Source of the DNA: Cytospora piceicola
Lineage: Eukaryota; Ascomycota; Sordariomycetes; Diaporthales; Cytosporaceae
Direction: 5' to 3'
Length of the DNA: 64,000 bases
Assembly (NCBI GenBank): GCA_023375675.1
Contig: JALQBC010000006.1
Location: 1,240,001 to 1,304,000, forward strand
Positions 44,435 through 59,918 of the stretch are shown here, in pieces (position 1 is the stretch's first letter; every line of letters begins with the position of its first letter). The position numbers and the translations under genes are program-made. The notes under the pieces are model-generated. The model made no database searches. It was not told the origin of the DNA and was given only the letters and a program-made list of their open reading frames with translations.

Positions 44435-47400
44435 TTAGCCCCCCTTTTCCTTAAGTATATCCTTAACCTTAAAGGTCTATATATCGTACGTTACGTAAAA
44501 GTACGCCTATAAGGACCTTTAGCGTTACTTATTTAAGTCTGTTACCTTTTATAGCCTTTTAAATATACCTTTTTTCTTTTCTTTTCTTTTAACTGTTAAC
44601 CTTATTATAAGTACCCCCCTCTTTTTTCTTCTATTTTAATTATAATAAAGGTTTTAAACTGTTATATAGCTATTTTTATATCGTTTATAAACAGCTTAAT
44701 CTTTAACGTTTATTTATTATAGCTAAAAAGCGAAAACGCAGCTTATCGTCGTCCTTTACCTATATATCGCCTATAAGTAAAACGTTTATTACTATTAACT
44801 AAAAAAAGTAAAATCGTATTTAAAAAGCTAAAGCCGAGTTTTTTTATAACGCTTTAGCTATTTACGTCGATAATATTTATAAAGTCTTTTATTTTAAATA
44901 TATTTACCGTTTAATTAAAGATTTTAATACGTTTTATTATAACTACCTCGGTAAATAATAAACTAATCGAAGGATTTTTTTAAATAACTTATATTTTACT
45001 AACCTTTCCGGTAAGTTAAAAAGCTTACTACGTATTTTATATATATAATAATAATAGAAAGAACACCGGTTACTTATATACTTCGGTAAGTTTCTTTTTT
45101 TAAAAGCTGTTTATATTATAGTATTAACCTGCTTAATAACTATTTAAATACCTAAAGCTAATCGAAACTACCGAAACCTTAGTTAAAAAAGTAAAAGAGT
45201 TTAATTATTAAGATTATAATAAGCCTCTTTTTCTCTTATTATAAGTAAGGTTTAAACGGCTAACTTATTTTTATAGATTTTATAAAAACGTAAAACGCCG
45301 CCGGTCTTATAATAATCTAAGCTTATAAGTAGTTATAAAGTAAAAAAGATACCTAAGTAAATAACTTAAATAATAGTAATATTTAAGCTATAAGCAGCTT
45401 ATATACTATTAATATAAACTTAAATAACGAAGTTTAAGCTTATCGTGTAAGTAATAAGTAGTATTATATTTATTAAATAACGGTTAACGTTTTTTTTAAA
45501 AATAAAAGAATAAGTTTACTAAACGTTTTATTACTACTATTTATAGCTTAATAGTTAAACTTAATAAGCTAAAAGATAAAGTAATTAAAATTAAGAATTT
45601 TATTATTTTATATATAAATTATAACTTAAGTAAGAGTTAGCTAATACGGTTATATATATAAGTATATTATAAGCCGCTTTTTCGTTCGGTTTAATAAGTT
45701 TAAAAAAAAAGATAAGAACGTAAAAAGTTATTATTATTATCGGAAAAGAAAAGAGTTTATAGTTTAAATAAGTATATAGTTAATATTAAATAGCTTACTT
45801 TTTTTAAGCTAACTAAATTCTATCTTATTAGTATTACTATATTATTTCGGCTTATATAATAAGTTAATACTTATTAATATAAAATAACGTAAATTTTCGT
45901 ATTATTTAATATTAATTATCTGCTATACTAGTAGTAAAGACGTAATAGCTTATTATAACTAATTACTATAGCTTTTAATATAATAGATTTTCTTTTTATT
46001 TATATAAAAAGACTGTTATAATTATAAGCTAACTTATAACGGCTTTTATATTTATTAAGTATAGCTATATTTTCGAAATCTTTTAATAGTTTTTAAAAAG
46101 ATTAAACTTAACTAACTTATTTAATATAAACTTTACGTTTTAATATTATATCTACTTTAAGTTTACTTTATACTAGCTTTTTATATACGTTAAGAATAGT
46201 TTTAACGTAATACTTAAGCTTTACTTTATCTTTACCTTCTTTTAAAATAATTAAAGATAATTAGTAATCGTAAAAAGATTAAAATAAAAGTAAGTTACTA
46301 CTTACTTTTAATAAAATATCTATATAAAAACGTAAATATATACTTAATAATATCTTTAGTTTTATAATATAAGAGTTTATTATAATAAATATATAATACT
46401 TCTTATATAGCTATACGGATTTTTTAAAAAGTTAGTTAATTTAAATATTTTTAAAAAATAGCTAAACGTAATCCTTAATAATAAAACTCTTTATAAAGCT
46501 ACGCTATTAGTTAGCTACTTTCTTTATCTTTTATTAAATAATAGATATAACCGTTTAAGCGAATTCTGTTATATCTTTAAGTTATTATATAAAGTTTTCG
46601 GTTTAAATATATAGCTTATAAGCCGGTATAGCTAAACGTTATACTTATTAAATTAACTCGGTATAATAGCTATATTAAAAAAAGGATAAGCTAATACCGA
46701 TTATAAAAATATTTTAGTTATTAATAATAAGCTACGTTTTTATAAAAAGTAAGCTTTAGTTAAATTAAATATATATAATAAAAGCTTATAAGTAATTAAG
46801 AACCTTTTAGTTAGCTTACTTAGTAATACTATCGGTTTTAAAATAATATACGATATTTAGTTGTTACTTAATACTAATAAAATTATAAAAACGTTTTTAA
46901 AATCTCTTTACTTAATTAAAGCTATAGTTATTAGTTAAAACGTTAAAAAAACTATAAAATTACTAATAGTAATTTAAAAACCGCTTAATATAAGCTTTAG
47001 CTTTTATTATAGTTATAGCTTTAAACGTAATAGCTTTACTTAACTTATTTATAATAACTATAAAGAACTTAAAGTCTATCGGATATTCTTAAGGTAAGTA
47101 AGTTATAAAGTTAATAAATAACTTATTTTATATCTGTTTAAAAACTAAAAAAGGCTTAAAAAAGCTTTTCTTTCGATATTGCTAAATAGTCTTCTTTTTA
47201 TAAACGTTATAGTTTTTTATAAAACGACGTACTATATAATATATCCCGGGCTAAAAGTACTTATAATTAAATAATAAGATAATTATATTTTACTTAAAAT
47301 AGCCGGAGATATAAAAGTTATAAGTATTTTAAATAAAGCTAATATATAATAGCTTTTACTTAAATACTTATATATTCCTTTAGAACTAGAGAATATAGTT

Positions 47401-49276
47401 ATTATTTATTTTATACTTTATAATCGAAACGTTAAAAAACATATTATCTATCGTTTATATATTAAAAAGGAAGCTTTTAACTTTTTCGTAAATAGCTTAA
47501 ATAAAATAAAGATAATTTATATTATATTTAAAAGTAGTATCTTATATACTTTATAAGTTTTTATAAGTAAATAGCTTTTTATTTTAAAAAACTATTTTAC
47601 TGTTAATAATAAAGGTAATAAGTTAAGTAAAGCTGTTCCGGCGTTATTTTAAAGATAGCTATTCTTTATAAAGTAGTTAAATATCCCGACTTATAAAGCG
47701 TTTATTATTTATTTTATTTAGTATATTTTATTTTCTTTTAAATAGTATATTTAATTATATTATAACGGCTTCTTTATAATATTCGAGCTAAAAATAAAAA
47801 CGTAAAAGTTCTTTTAATTAATAAGCTTAACGCTTTAAAAAACGTTAAGTCGTTATAAAATACTTTAAATTCTTATAGTTTAAGTAAATAATAAATAAAG
47901 AAACTGTATTATAAAGCTCGGCGTTTTATACGTTTAAATACTTTATAATAATAAAGAGTTTTTTATTATAGATTTTATAATTACTTTTTATAAACGTAAA
48001 TCGTTATAAGTAATATACTACTAAATAAAGTAGTTTATTATAGCTTTATTAAGATAAGTAGCTTTTTAAAAAATACTTAAAGCTATTTACTTTAAAAAAA
48101 GTATAAAAGTTTAAATCGTATTAAGCTAAAACCGGTTTAGTAATAAAGTAGTATTTAAGCTATTCGAAAAAAGCTTTTTATTTAAGTTTTTAACGAAAAA
48201 GAGTCTTTTTTTTATAAAAAGTAAAAAAAGGCTAGCGATCTTTAAGTAAATTCTTAATAAACTACCGGTAAAAGTTAGTAAAGCTGAAAAAGCTATATAC
48301 GCTTTTAAATATACTCGGAGCTTTTTAGTTTTTAATAGTAAGTAGGTTTTTTAGGTTTATTTTAATTCCGATTTTAACCTCGATAATAAACTTAAAATAT
48401 TTCGTTTTCTATACGCCGAACTCGTATTTAAAGATATTTAAGTTAAAACCTATAGTTTATAAGGCGTTTAAAATCTGCTTAATCTTAATATTATAGTTTT
48501 AACGTATTTTATTAAAGTAAATAAGTATATCGTTAAAGTACGTTAAGTAAATAATATCGAAGTACTTATATAATACTAAGTTAATATATTGTTAAAAGGT
48601 AGTAAATACTCCGGATAAGCTAAAAGGTATTATTAACTATTCGAAAAAGCCGAATTAAGTTCGGAAAGCTATTTTTTACTTATTCCTCTCTTTAATATAA
48701 AGCTTATAAAAAGCCGTTTAAATATCGAACTTAATAAACTACTTTACTTATAAGATATTTATAAGTATTTCTTTAATAAAAGGGAAAAGGTATCGATCTG
48801 TTCAGGTAATAATATTAAAAGTATAATAGTCTATATAGAAATAAACGCTTTTACCGAGCTTTTTAATAAAGATAACTAACGCGTTTACTAATAAGCTATT
48901 TATTTATATATAGCTTTTATTAAACAGCTTGGTAAGTATTTTATAAAAGACTAAAAGCTTATTTCGTAATATTTTATATAAAAGGCTTTATAAAGCTTTA
49001 ATTAGCTTACTGTTTATATTAAAAGTAAAGTAAATCTTATAGTTAGCTTTTAAACAGTATAATAAAAGCTTATCCCTTTTACTTTTATCGAAAAGTTTAA
49101 TAAAGTAAATAAACCTTTATAAAAAGCAGTCGGTAACTTATACTTCGGTTTTTAAAGTAAATGCTTTATTAATATTTATAAACGTTATAGTAAAAAGCTA
49201 TATAGTATTATATACCTACCGGTAGGTTTATAGGGAACCTACCTGTAAATGTACTTACGAATTCGCTATATATTTA

Positions 49277-49514
49277 TAATAGTTACAGTACGGTATAGTA
49301 GTATATAATAAAGATAGATTCTCTCTTTCTTTCTTTATATAACCGAGTACTTTTATAAACTATATATAAACCTATAAACCTACCGTAAACTTATCTTAAG
49401 TTTACTATATAATTACTGTACGTTTAACTGTCCGAATTATTAGTAAATATATAGTAAATTTGTAAATACGTTTATAGATAGGTTCGTTATAAACTTACCG
49501 GTAGGTATATAATA
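49277..49514 (-). repeat. 3' LTR of gypsy-2 (238 bp)
   Basis: Reverse complement of the gypsy-1 LTR. Abuts the left part of the split solo LTR. Confidence 0.85.
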
Positions 49515-52500
49515 ATTACCTTTAAAAGAAAAAAATCTTTATTTATAAGGATATAAGTATTATAATCGTAATTAGATTAATAGTAAGTTTATAATATAAA
49601 AGTAGTTATATTTATAAGATAAATAAAAGAACCGTTATTAATTTACAAAAAAGGTATTATATTTAAGTAATAATAATATTTAAATTATAATATAACGAAA
49701 TAACCGGTAGAGGCTTAAGTAAATTATAATAGTATATATAGTAAAAAGAAATAAAAGCTTATAAAAATATAAGGTATAATTAAGAAAAGAGTACGGTTAA
49801 TTATAAAAAAAGAAAGCGAAAGTAGTTTTTACCTTTAAGTACTTATTTTATAATATTAATAAACTTATATATACTACCGATACCGTTAAATAAATAAAAA
49901 AAGAAAGGTAATAATAGTTTTTATCTTTAAGTATTTATTATATAACGTTAGTTTACTTATACGTACTATCGATACTATAAAAACAACTATAGACTAATAG
50001 ATATAAAATAACGAATATAAAGATAATTATAAAGTAATAATAAAAATAATAATTTAATAAAACGTATTTATAATAAATTTAATAAAGTTTTAACTCTTTT
50101 TTAACTAAAAAGGATAATAAACCGAGTAACGCTTTTACGTTTTCGTTAAAAACGTTTTTAATTAACGTTATAACTTTATTAAATATTAAAGTTATAGTTT
50201 TAATTATACTATAGGCTTCGAAGTAAGAATTTATACTATATAAATAGTATTTAAACGTTTCGATAAACGTACGACTAAGGTTATTAACGTAAAAACGTTT
50301 TTATTTAAAGTAAGTACCTGTTTAGTTAATATTATCGTTATTTTAAAACTTAGTTTTAATAAAACCGAAGTCTATTCGGTAATAAAAGAAGTATTTAAGT
50401 ACGAAAGTAACGTTAAGGTATTATATATATAACTTTTTATCGAGTTTTTAAATATAACAGATAAAGTTTATTATTTATATAACGGTACTATATAATACTA
50501 TAATACTAATATTAGTTATATTAAGTAGTAAAATAACGTAAAGTTTTTAACTATTTATTTAAACGTAAGTATTAGTTTTAAGCTTATATTTTACTTTAAT
50601 AACGTATATAATAAGTGTAGTAATATTAAACTCGGCAGACTTTTTAAGCTTATTATTCTTATATATATCGTCGATAATAGTAATAAGGTATATTAAACGT
50701 TTATATTTTATAAAAAGCGAATTTATTTTAAACTTATTCGATTTATAGATTATAATAAGTAAACCGTTATCGGTAATATAACGTTTTCTACTTATAAAAA
50801 AGCTTTTAATAAAGTTAAATTAAAGGCTATATATTAGTTTTTTTTTAATATTGTTTTTTATAAAAATAAAAGCGGTAAATAAGCCTTTTTAACCTAATAA
50901 CTATAAGTTTTATAATAAGCGTTTAAAAATTAGCTATATTTTAAGCTTTTTAAAAGCGTTTATAATAAGCTTAACGTAAGTAATAATATCGGATATAAAA
51001 ATATAGTATTTTTTTTTATTTCTTATTATTCTTTTATAGTAGTAAGGCCGGTATTTATAAGCTCGGTATTTAAAAACTATAAGCTTATAATAACGTATTA
51101 TATTATAACTAAGTTTATTTTATTAATAATAAGATTACTTATACTTTAAACGAATTAGCCTTTTTTATTATAATAGATTTATTTATTATATTTATAAAAT
51201 AAGGTAGATAAAAGCGTAAAAGGATTATAAGTAAATAAGTTTAAACCTTTTTAAGCTAATATTATAAAGGAATTTAATAAATATACTAAGTTAGTTTTCT
51301 TATATTTATTTATAAATAAATTTATCGTTTAACTTATATAGCTATTTTATATATTAAGATAAAACTTTTATTTATAATATAATATATTATTATAATTAAC
51401 TTATATAAAGATAAAATATTAACTAAAGTATTATTAAGCTTTATAATAGATAACTTTATAGTTAATTAAGTACGTTAAAAGCTTTAAAAGCAATATATAT
51501 ATATATTAAACTTTACTTTTTAGTCGGTAAAGTTAATATATCTTTTATCGATTACTTTTTATTAAAAACATATTTATTCGGCTATACGATAATATAGGTA
51601 AGTATTAAATTAAGTATTAATAGTAAACGTTTTAATAGATATTATCGATTTTCTTTTATATAAGTAAAGTTTTTATTTATATTTATTAAAGTTTAGTATA
51701 TCTTAATATAAAGCTTTATAGATTTTTATTAAGTATTCTTTTATATAGCTTTTTTATAAGTATAAATAACTAAGGTTATAAAAAGTAAAGTATAGTATTA
51801 AGTAAAACTTTAATATTTTAAAATATTTATAAAATATTTAACCGTTAATATTTTATATAGGTTTTTCAGTTTAATATATATATTTAACGGTAAATATAAA
51901 ATAAGTTTAATATAATAGTTTTAAATTATATAAAATAATAAATAAATAGTAACTTTAAAGTAAGTTTTTAAATAAAATATTTCGTATAATAATTAAGCTA
52001 ATAATATAGTATTTTAAAGGTAAGCTTTAATAAAAAAAACGAAATAAAAAAAAGTAGTAAATAATATAAAAAAGAAAGTTTAAGTTAATAGTCGGTTAGT
52101 AAACAGGTTTTTTTTATTATTATTCGTTATTTAATATTAATATAAATATATTTAACCTTTATTATTTAATAACTTTTTATAAACGTCGAATATTATTTTT
52201 TAGCTTTAACGTTAACGTTATTAACTAATTTACTAGTTATCTATTAAGTAGTTTTTCTTTTAACCGGAGCTATAGTATTTAAGTAATTATTTTTTTAAGT
52301 TCCGGTTACTTTATAAGCAGTTCCTTTCTTATTACTAATTAAATATATAGCTTTTCTATCTTTTTTTATTTTATTTCGAATTCTTAAATTATTTTATCGG
52401 TATTTAAAGTATTTTATAATATCTATATATTAAAATAGCTAAAGTAATCGGTTTATTTTATAAAATACTTAATATATAACTACTTATAATTATACTTTTA

Positions 52501-55500
52501 TTTACGTTTAACTATAATATATTATAACTTATAATATTTAAAAGCTTTATTATACTTTTACGCTTTATTATTATTTACTTTTATAAGCTTTATAGCTAAT
52601 AGATTTCGCTTATATAAGTTAAACTATAACAGCTTATTTAAAAATAAATAAATTATAAATAATATTAAGTAAATATTTATATATAAAGCTATTTTAAGCT
52701 TATATATTAGTTTACTTACTTTATATATAACTTAAAACGGTCTTATACGCTACTAAAAATACTTTTAAGTTAAATTCCCGGGTAACGTATAGCTATAGTA
52801 AAGTTTAATAAAAACTTAGTTACTTAAAGTAAACTTATACTAATAATACTTCTTATTATACTATAGTTTTATAGCTATTTAAGCTTTAGCGATTATAAGT
52901 TATATTTCTTTTTAAAATATATTTTAAACTAATATTGAAATACCTTTTTTTAACTAGCTTATTCCGGTAAAATTAAATCTATATAAAAGCTAGTTAATAA
53001 AGTATTTTATAGCTTTATTATAAGCGTTATTTAAGTTAAACTATAGTATTAAAATAATATCGCTTTATTTAACTTTAAAATACGTTATAATAAATATCCG
53101 AATAGCTAATTTTATTATTTTATTCTTATTCTTAAACTAGCCGTCGGTTTATAAGTATTAAACAATTAAATAAGCTAGCTTAATATTTAAACTAGATTAT
53201 AAGCTTTATTAAAAGTCTAAAAAGAACTTAGAATCTCTATTAGAAATAATACGTTATAAAATACTTTAGTTATATAGATATAATATATATAATAGTATAT
53301 ATACTTAATTTACAGTTATATATACGATATTATTAAGGATAATAATAGTTACTTTACTATATTTATTTATAACTAAAAGAAAAACGTCGAAAAAAAGTAT
53401 TTTAAAAATTACTTATAAAGTATTAACGGCTAAAACGTTAAGTAAAGTTATTATAAAGTCTATAGTAATAATATAAAACAGGATTAATAGTAAAAGAATA
53501 AGCTATATTTCGTTTAGTAGTTATTAGTTTTTACTATGATTTACTATATAAACCGAATAATTCTTAATATATTTAAAAACCTTTCGATAGTAATTTTTAA
53601 TTATAAACCGGTTAGTAAAATTATATTAAACTTTATTTCTATCGAAATAGTATTTAACGTTATAAGCTTTAACGATAAGATTTATAGCTACTTTTATTAA
53701 AATATAAAAACATTATTTACTTAATAAATTTATAAAATAAAAAAGTTTATTTATATTTAATTAAAACGGTATATCTGTTTTTATTTAATTACTTTATAGT
53801 TATTAGATAATATTAGTTTAACTAATATATTTTTAATATTTTATAATAATACGATTTTTAAACGTTTAATTAATAAAAACCTTAAATATACTATATAAAA
53901 TAATATCTTTTTATAATTTACCGAATATACTTTTATCTTTTATAAATAGCTAACTTATCGGTAGTTTAAAGATAGTATTTATTAATATATTAGTTATCTT
54001 TAAAATATAATAAACGTTTAAACTATATTAGCTTAAGTACTTTAATATAAAAATAAGCTTTATATTTATTTTAGTTTTATTTATTATATTAAAGGACGTT
54101 TACTTAATAATATCGATAGTAGTAGTATAGTTTATAAAGATATATATAAGTTATTTATAGTTTAAACTAATAACTATATAAAGTTTATAAACTAGCTATA
54201 TTAAATAAATAACTTTAAATTCGATTAGTTAGTATTTATATTTAGCTATATTAATAGTTTTACTTAAATATTATAATAAGTAGATTTAAATATAAAGTAT
54301 AAGTAACTTCTGGTTTTATTTAAGATTATTATTTAACTAAAAGATAATACTTAAAAATTTAACTTTTTTCGAAATATTTAACTAAATAAATAATAGCTTA
54401 TCTAGGTTTTAATAAAATAAAGCGTTTTTACTTATTAAAATAAACTTAAAATTATTAAAGAAGTATACTTTCTTATAAATAAGCTTAAAAAAGGTTTAAC
54501 GAATATAGTTCTTCTAAGCGTTATTTTTTAAAAGCTTTTTATCTTTTTATTTTTTAATAAATATTTAAATCTTCTGTTTTTATAATAAATCGATACGTTT
54601 AATATACTATAATATAAAATAATAAAGATAACTAATAAAGCTAATAAACTTCTCGAATTACTATAACGTAGTAAAGAACTATAATTAAGTAATAGTTTTT
54701 ACTTAATTTAAAGTATTATATATACTTAGTCTATTAACTTTAAATCTAAGTAACTTTATTAAAAGATATCCGATAAAGGATTTTTTAGTTAATAAAGATA
54801 TATAACGCTTTATAAATAATATAAATAACTATTTTAAATATTTTATATACTCTTTAATAGTATTAGAGAAAACAATAATATTATCGATAAACGTTATAAT
54901 AAAGTATTTAAACGGTCGGAGTATATAGTTTATATATCGTTAAATATACGTTAATAAGTTATAGAATCTTATAAATATAACTTTTAGTTATTTTTAACTA
55001 TAATAACTAATTAAAGTAAACTGTTTATAATATAGTAAATATACTTAAAACTATTAAAAGAATAAGCTTATATCGATAATAATAAGAAAAGACTTATTAT
55101 AAATATTTTTAAAAACGTTTAATTAAAAGAATAACAGATATATATTAAGAATAGTTATCTTATTAAAAATACAGAGGTTTATAACTATACGTTCTTTACG
55201 TTTACCTTTTATTATCTTTTATATTATAAAGATAAGTAAGCCGAATAAAGTAAATTAAGTAACCTACTTAGTATAACCTTATTTATAAAGACTATTTATT
55301 ATATTATTAATATTTTTTAGTTTTTTTTATTAAAGTAGTATAGTTATTATAATATTTTTTAATTTTATTAGCTTTCGATTAAAAGAACTTATATCTACTT
55401 ATCTTTAAGTATTCGAATATTTAAAGTATTTTTAAATATATATATAAACTTATATACGAAATAGTTTACCTTTAATATAAACTTAAACGAATACCGGTAT

Positions 55501-58242
55501 ATATATATATTATTTAATAGCTTTATTTTAAGTAAGTTTTTAATATAAGTAATACCGAGTTTTTTATTTAATTAAAGATATTTACGTATCTTTACGTTTA
55601 TTTTATTTAAAGACGGTTTATTTAAGATAAATTCTTTAATATTAACAGGTTATTCGATATTATTTAAAATATTTAATATACTAATAAGGTTAAACTTAAA
55701 AGATAAGTTAATAATTATATTTTATATAAATAGCTCGGAATAATAGAAAAGTAATTAATTATAATCTAATAAAGTTTAAATAGTACTTTCTTATTTTATA
55801 CGTTTTATATATTCTTCGGAAACAGGTTTAAGTATATTTAAATAAGTGTTTTTATTAATTTTTAAAAGAAAAGATAATTAATTTATAGCTATTATATTAT
55901 AAGAGTTTTAGCTAATTAAAGTATTTACTTAACTTTCTTACTTTAGCTTAAATAAAAAAGATTTAGTTTTCTTATAAATAGCTTAATAATAAGTATAATA
56001 CGGCTTAATTATAGTAGAATTATAATAGCAAAGGTAGCTTTTACCTTATAAATATATAAAGCGGTTTTAATAAAAACCGATACTTTTACTCGCGTATTAT
56101 TAAAGTAACTAAACGATACGTTAACTACTAAGTTAAAGATATTTATTTAATATAATATTATAAATTATTATTTTATTAATAGTTCTGCGTTTAAACGTTT
56201 AAGCACTTATATTCTTATCTTTACTAATAAGATAATAAGCGAACTGTTTAAAATAGCTTAATAAAAGATATTAAATTCGGTTTAACTAAAAGTATTTATT
56301 TTACTTATCTTTTAAAGATTAGCTTAAGCTTTTTAGTTTACTTTAATATTAGGTATTAAGTTTAGTATCGCTTAAGAGATCGTATATCTAAAAGCCTTAG
56401 TATTATAGCAGGTATTAAAAGTATAACCGGTTAAAGAACTGTATACTTTAGTATAAGCGTATATATAATTATAACCTTTATAGAATAATACTTAAAACGA
56501 TATATTAAAGTTTAAAATAAGACTTTCTTACTTTATTATACCGAGGTACGTTTTAACGTTATTATAATAACGATAGTATTTAAAGAAACGTAGTTTAAAC
56601 GAAGAAATATAACTATAATCGATATAATAAAAATTATCTAAATAAAATAGATATCTTTTATAATAAATACCGTTATTTAGTAGTTTCGAAGTAAATAGTT
56701 TTGTATTAAAGTTATATATATCGACGTCTTTAACTATTATATATCTGTTATTCGAAGGTTTTTTTTCGTTAATAGGTTAATTATCTTTTAAGTTTATCTG
56801 TTTATTAATATCGTTTAATAGTTCGTTCGTTATAATAGACGTTATTTCTTCGTTAACCGGATAAAAGCTATTTTATATTAGCTTTTTTTTATAGGTAGTG
56901 TTATATTAAAAGGTACTATCGTTTATATTAAAAAGTTAAGCGTCTTTTACTATTACGTTACCTTCGCTATTCGGATAAGCGAAACGTTAAAAGATTTTAA
57001 GCTAATTATAACGTTTTTATAAGTAACGTTATTTAAAAGGACTTTAGTTTATAGTATTAGTTAATAGCTATAGTATTAGCTTAAGTAGTAGTAGGTTATA
57101 AGTAGCTTACTATTAGTTTTAAACAGCCTTTTATATTTTAATTAGCTGTTTTTACTACTTAAGTAATAACTTTTAATAATCGTTTAAACTAAGCTATAAA
57201 AGCTATTTTAATATTTAAGCTTAAGGTAAAGCTTATTTAAACTATTAGAAGTTAAAATAGTTAAACGATAAGACTAATTATTAAAAGCCGGCCTTTTATA
57301 GCCGGGAATAGATAAACTAAGGCTAGTATTATAATAGCTCGGATCGACGTTTATCTATAACAGACTATTATAACCTTATATAAATAAACGCGGCCTCTTT
57401 TTTAAGTATATACTAAGTTTTTTATTTAGCCTTAAACTTACGTTCGAAGTTTTAAAAGTTAGCGTTATACTTAAAGTAATTAAAATAATAAACAACTATC
57501 TATTTATCGATATAGTTTTATATATTTCGAATAACGAAACTATCCGGCTATTCAGCTAAAACGGTAAAACGATAAATACGTTAAATAAAGTTTAAAATAT
57601 TCTTATTATTTTAAGTATTATATCGTATATATCGAAGGTTATTTAAAATTCCGTCGGCTATATTATAAAGTATACTAAAGTTTATAATAAAGTACTTTTT
57701 TTTCTTTATTTATACGTTAAGGTAAATAGTTAAGTTAAATCTTTTTTTATTTAATAAAGTATTTTAAAACTATAAATAAGCAGATCTAATAAAGTAAGTA
57801 AAAAGATTTTAATATAAGGTTTATTATCGAGTCTCGATATTAATAATATATATACGATAACGTTAAATAAACATTAGCAGGTTTTTCTATACCGTTATTT
57901 TATTATTTATATAGAACACTTTTATAAGTTCTTCGGTATTATTTTAACTAATATATAGTTTAAATCTTTTAAGACTATTTTCTTTAAACTTATAGGTAAA
58001 TAATAAGTTTATAAATAGTTAAAGAATACTAATCGATAGTTTACGCTTATAGATACGTATATTTCGGCCTTTATTTTTATTAAGATAACGACTAAGCAGG
58101 CTTTTACTTTAGTTACGATTATAAACGAAGTTATTATCGTTTAAGCTATTATTAAAGTTATTATTAAAGTCTTTACCGCTACCGGCTATATAGTATATAT
58201 AGTCTTTAGCAGGTTATATATTACTTTCTCGGGCAGTACGAC

Positions 58243-59918
58243 TATAGCAGCGCACAGAGGGTACAGGCCTTCTAGCCTAACTGCCTAGCAGAATCCTGAC
58301 CGCCTAGCAGAATGCCTTATTAAAACCTAGCTATTAAGGCCTTTAGGCCCTTAGTTAGTTAGTTAAAACAATAACTAATAAACCTACGATAAATACACTC
58401 TATTAAGCCTTAGCACCGCTTCTATAAATAGTAGCTATAACTTAAGATTTATTCGACCGTAATACCTTTATTCTAAGCATTCGAACGATACTATTTTCGT
58501 ATTAAAGCGACTAGATTTACTAATTCAGGCACTAGACTTACCCCTACTAAACGGCCGATCGCGACTATTAAAAACTAAAACTACTAAAACTATTTAATCA
58601 GGGACGCCTTTACTAGCCTAGTCTCTTTCGCGATAGCTTTAAACTTCGAAAGTATAGCTTTAAGTATAGAAGTTAAAATCGCTAAACTTTACTAGCACCT
58701 TAAAATACCTTAACCTAAACCTTAACACTATCCTTAACCTTATAAGATCCTTCGTACCGAAAACGAGAAGCTTCGTATTAAAAACGACAGACTCTAGGCT
58801 AAGAATAAACGTCTTTATTAATAGCTCGGTTACCTTACTAAAGAGAATACTAGCCTTTACACTTAAATCGTTAGCTTTTAAACTACCTAGCAGGTACTAC
58901 GCGACTTCTTTACGCCCGAAGGCAATTATAACTACGACCGCTACCCTCCGAAGCCTTTAAATCTTACTTATTGTAAATATAGCGATAGCTTTATTTTACA
59001 GGGTACCTTTCTCGATTACGTGTACTCGAACGTGTATAGTTATAGGCTTAGACAACAGCCTATAAGACAACCTACGAGATAAATCATACCTAGATTCGGT
59101 ATATTCAGTCTCCCTTCGAGTCTTCCCTCTTCGAAATCCTCCGCGAGATCCTCCTCGACCTCGAGACCGTCTGCCCTACCCTCGAGTCCTCCCTCGAGCA
59201 ATACCTCTAACTATTCCTGTAGGTCTTATAGCTTAACCTACAACTCGTACAACAGACTATTTAGTTATTTAAAAAAGGAGGGACACGTACGGCCTCGTAT
59301 TTAATTAAACGGAAGTAATAACAACAATAGCGATGCCCTTAGCGTTTAATTAAACTAAAGCGATAACAGCGATAACAATGCCCTTAGCCTTTAATTAAAC
59401 TAAAGCGACGATTAAGGCGACGATTAAAGCGACGATTAAAGCGACGATTAATTAAGCGATAGCGAGGACCCTTTTAATCGCGATAGTTATAATGATTCGA
59501 GTAGCTATACAGATCCTTACAGCGATAACGATAACTATGTCTTTTAACAGCTGTTAACGGCTGCTAGCCAGCTGATTTAAGCGATTCGATTAATTCAATT
59601 AAACTTATCGGAAATAAACGATTTAGCCTAGGAACAGATTTAGTTCGGAAATAGAAAAAAGAAAGTATATAGCTAGGAATTAAACTAATAACCTTATAAC
59701 GAAGACGTTATACTCTTTTCGCGTGCCCGGCACTTATAGCAGCGCACAGAGGGTATAGGCCTTCTAGCCTAACCGCCTAACAGAATCCTAACCGCCTAGC
59801 AGAATGCCCTATTAAAACCTAGCTATTAAGGCCCTTAGGCCCTTAGTTAGTTAGCTAGAACAACAACTAACAGACCTACGATAAATACACTCTATTAAGC
59901 CCTAGCACCGCTTCTATA
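58243..59918 (+). mobile_element. Compact LTR retroelement, third copy (1,676 bp, TSD ACGAC)
   Basis: LTRs 58,243-58,426 and 59,735-59,918 are both 184 bp. ACGAC flanks both sides (58,238-58,242 and 59,919-59,923). The 1.3 kb interior has long plus-strand frames with few stops: TRSFVLKTTDSRLRINVF then KSLAFKLPSRYYATSLRPKA in one frame, and further on a Ser/Pro-rich stretch and an Asp/Ser-rich stretch with SDD-stop units (SDDQ originally) ending DNDNYVF near 59,543. No RT, RNase H or integrase is seen, so it is non-autonomous, perhaps gag-only. A 7 bp-stem hairpin (59,695-59,712) precedes the second LTR. Confidence 0.82.
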
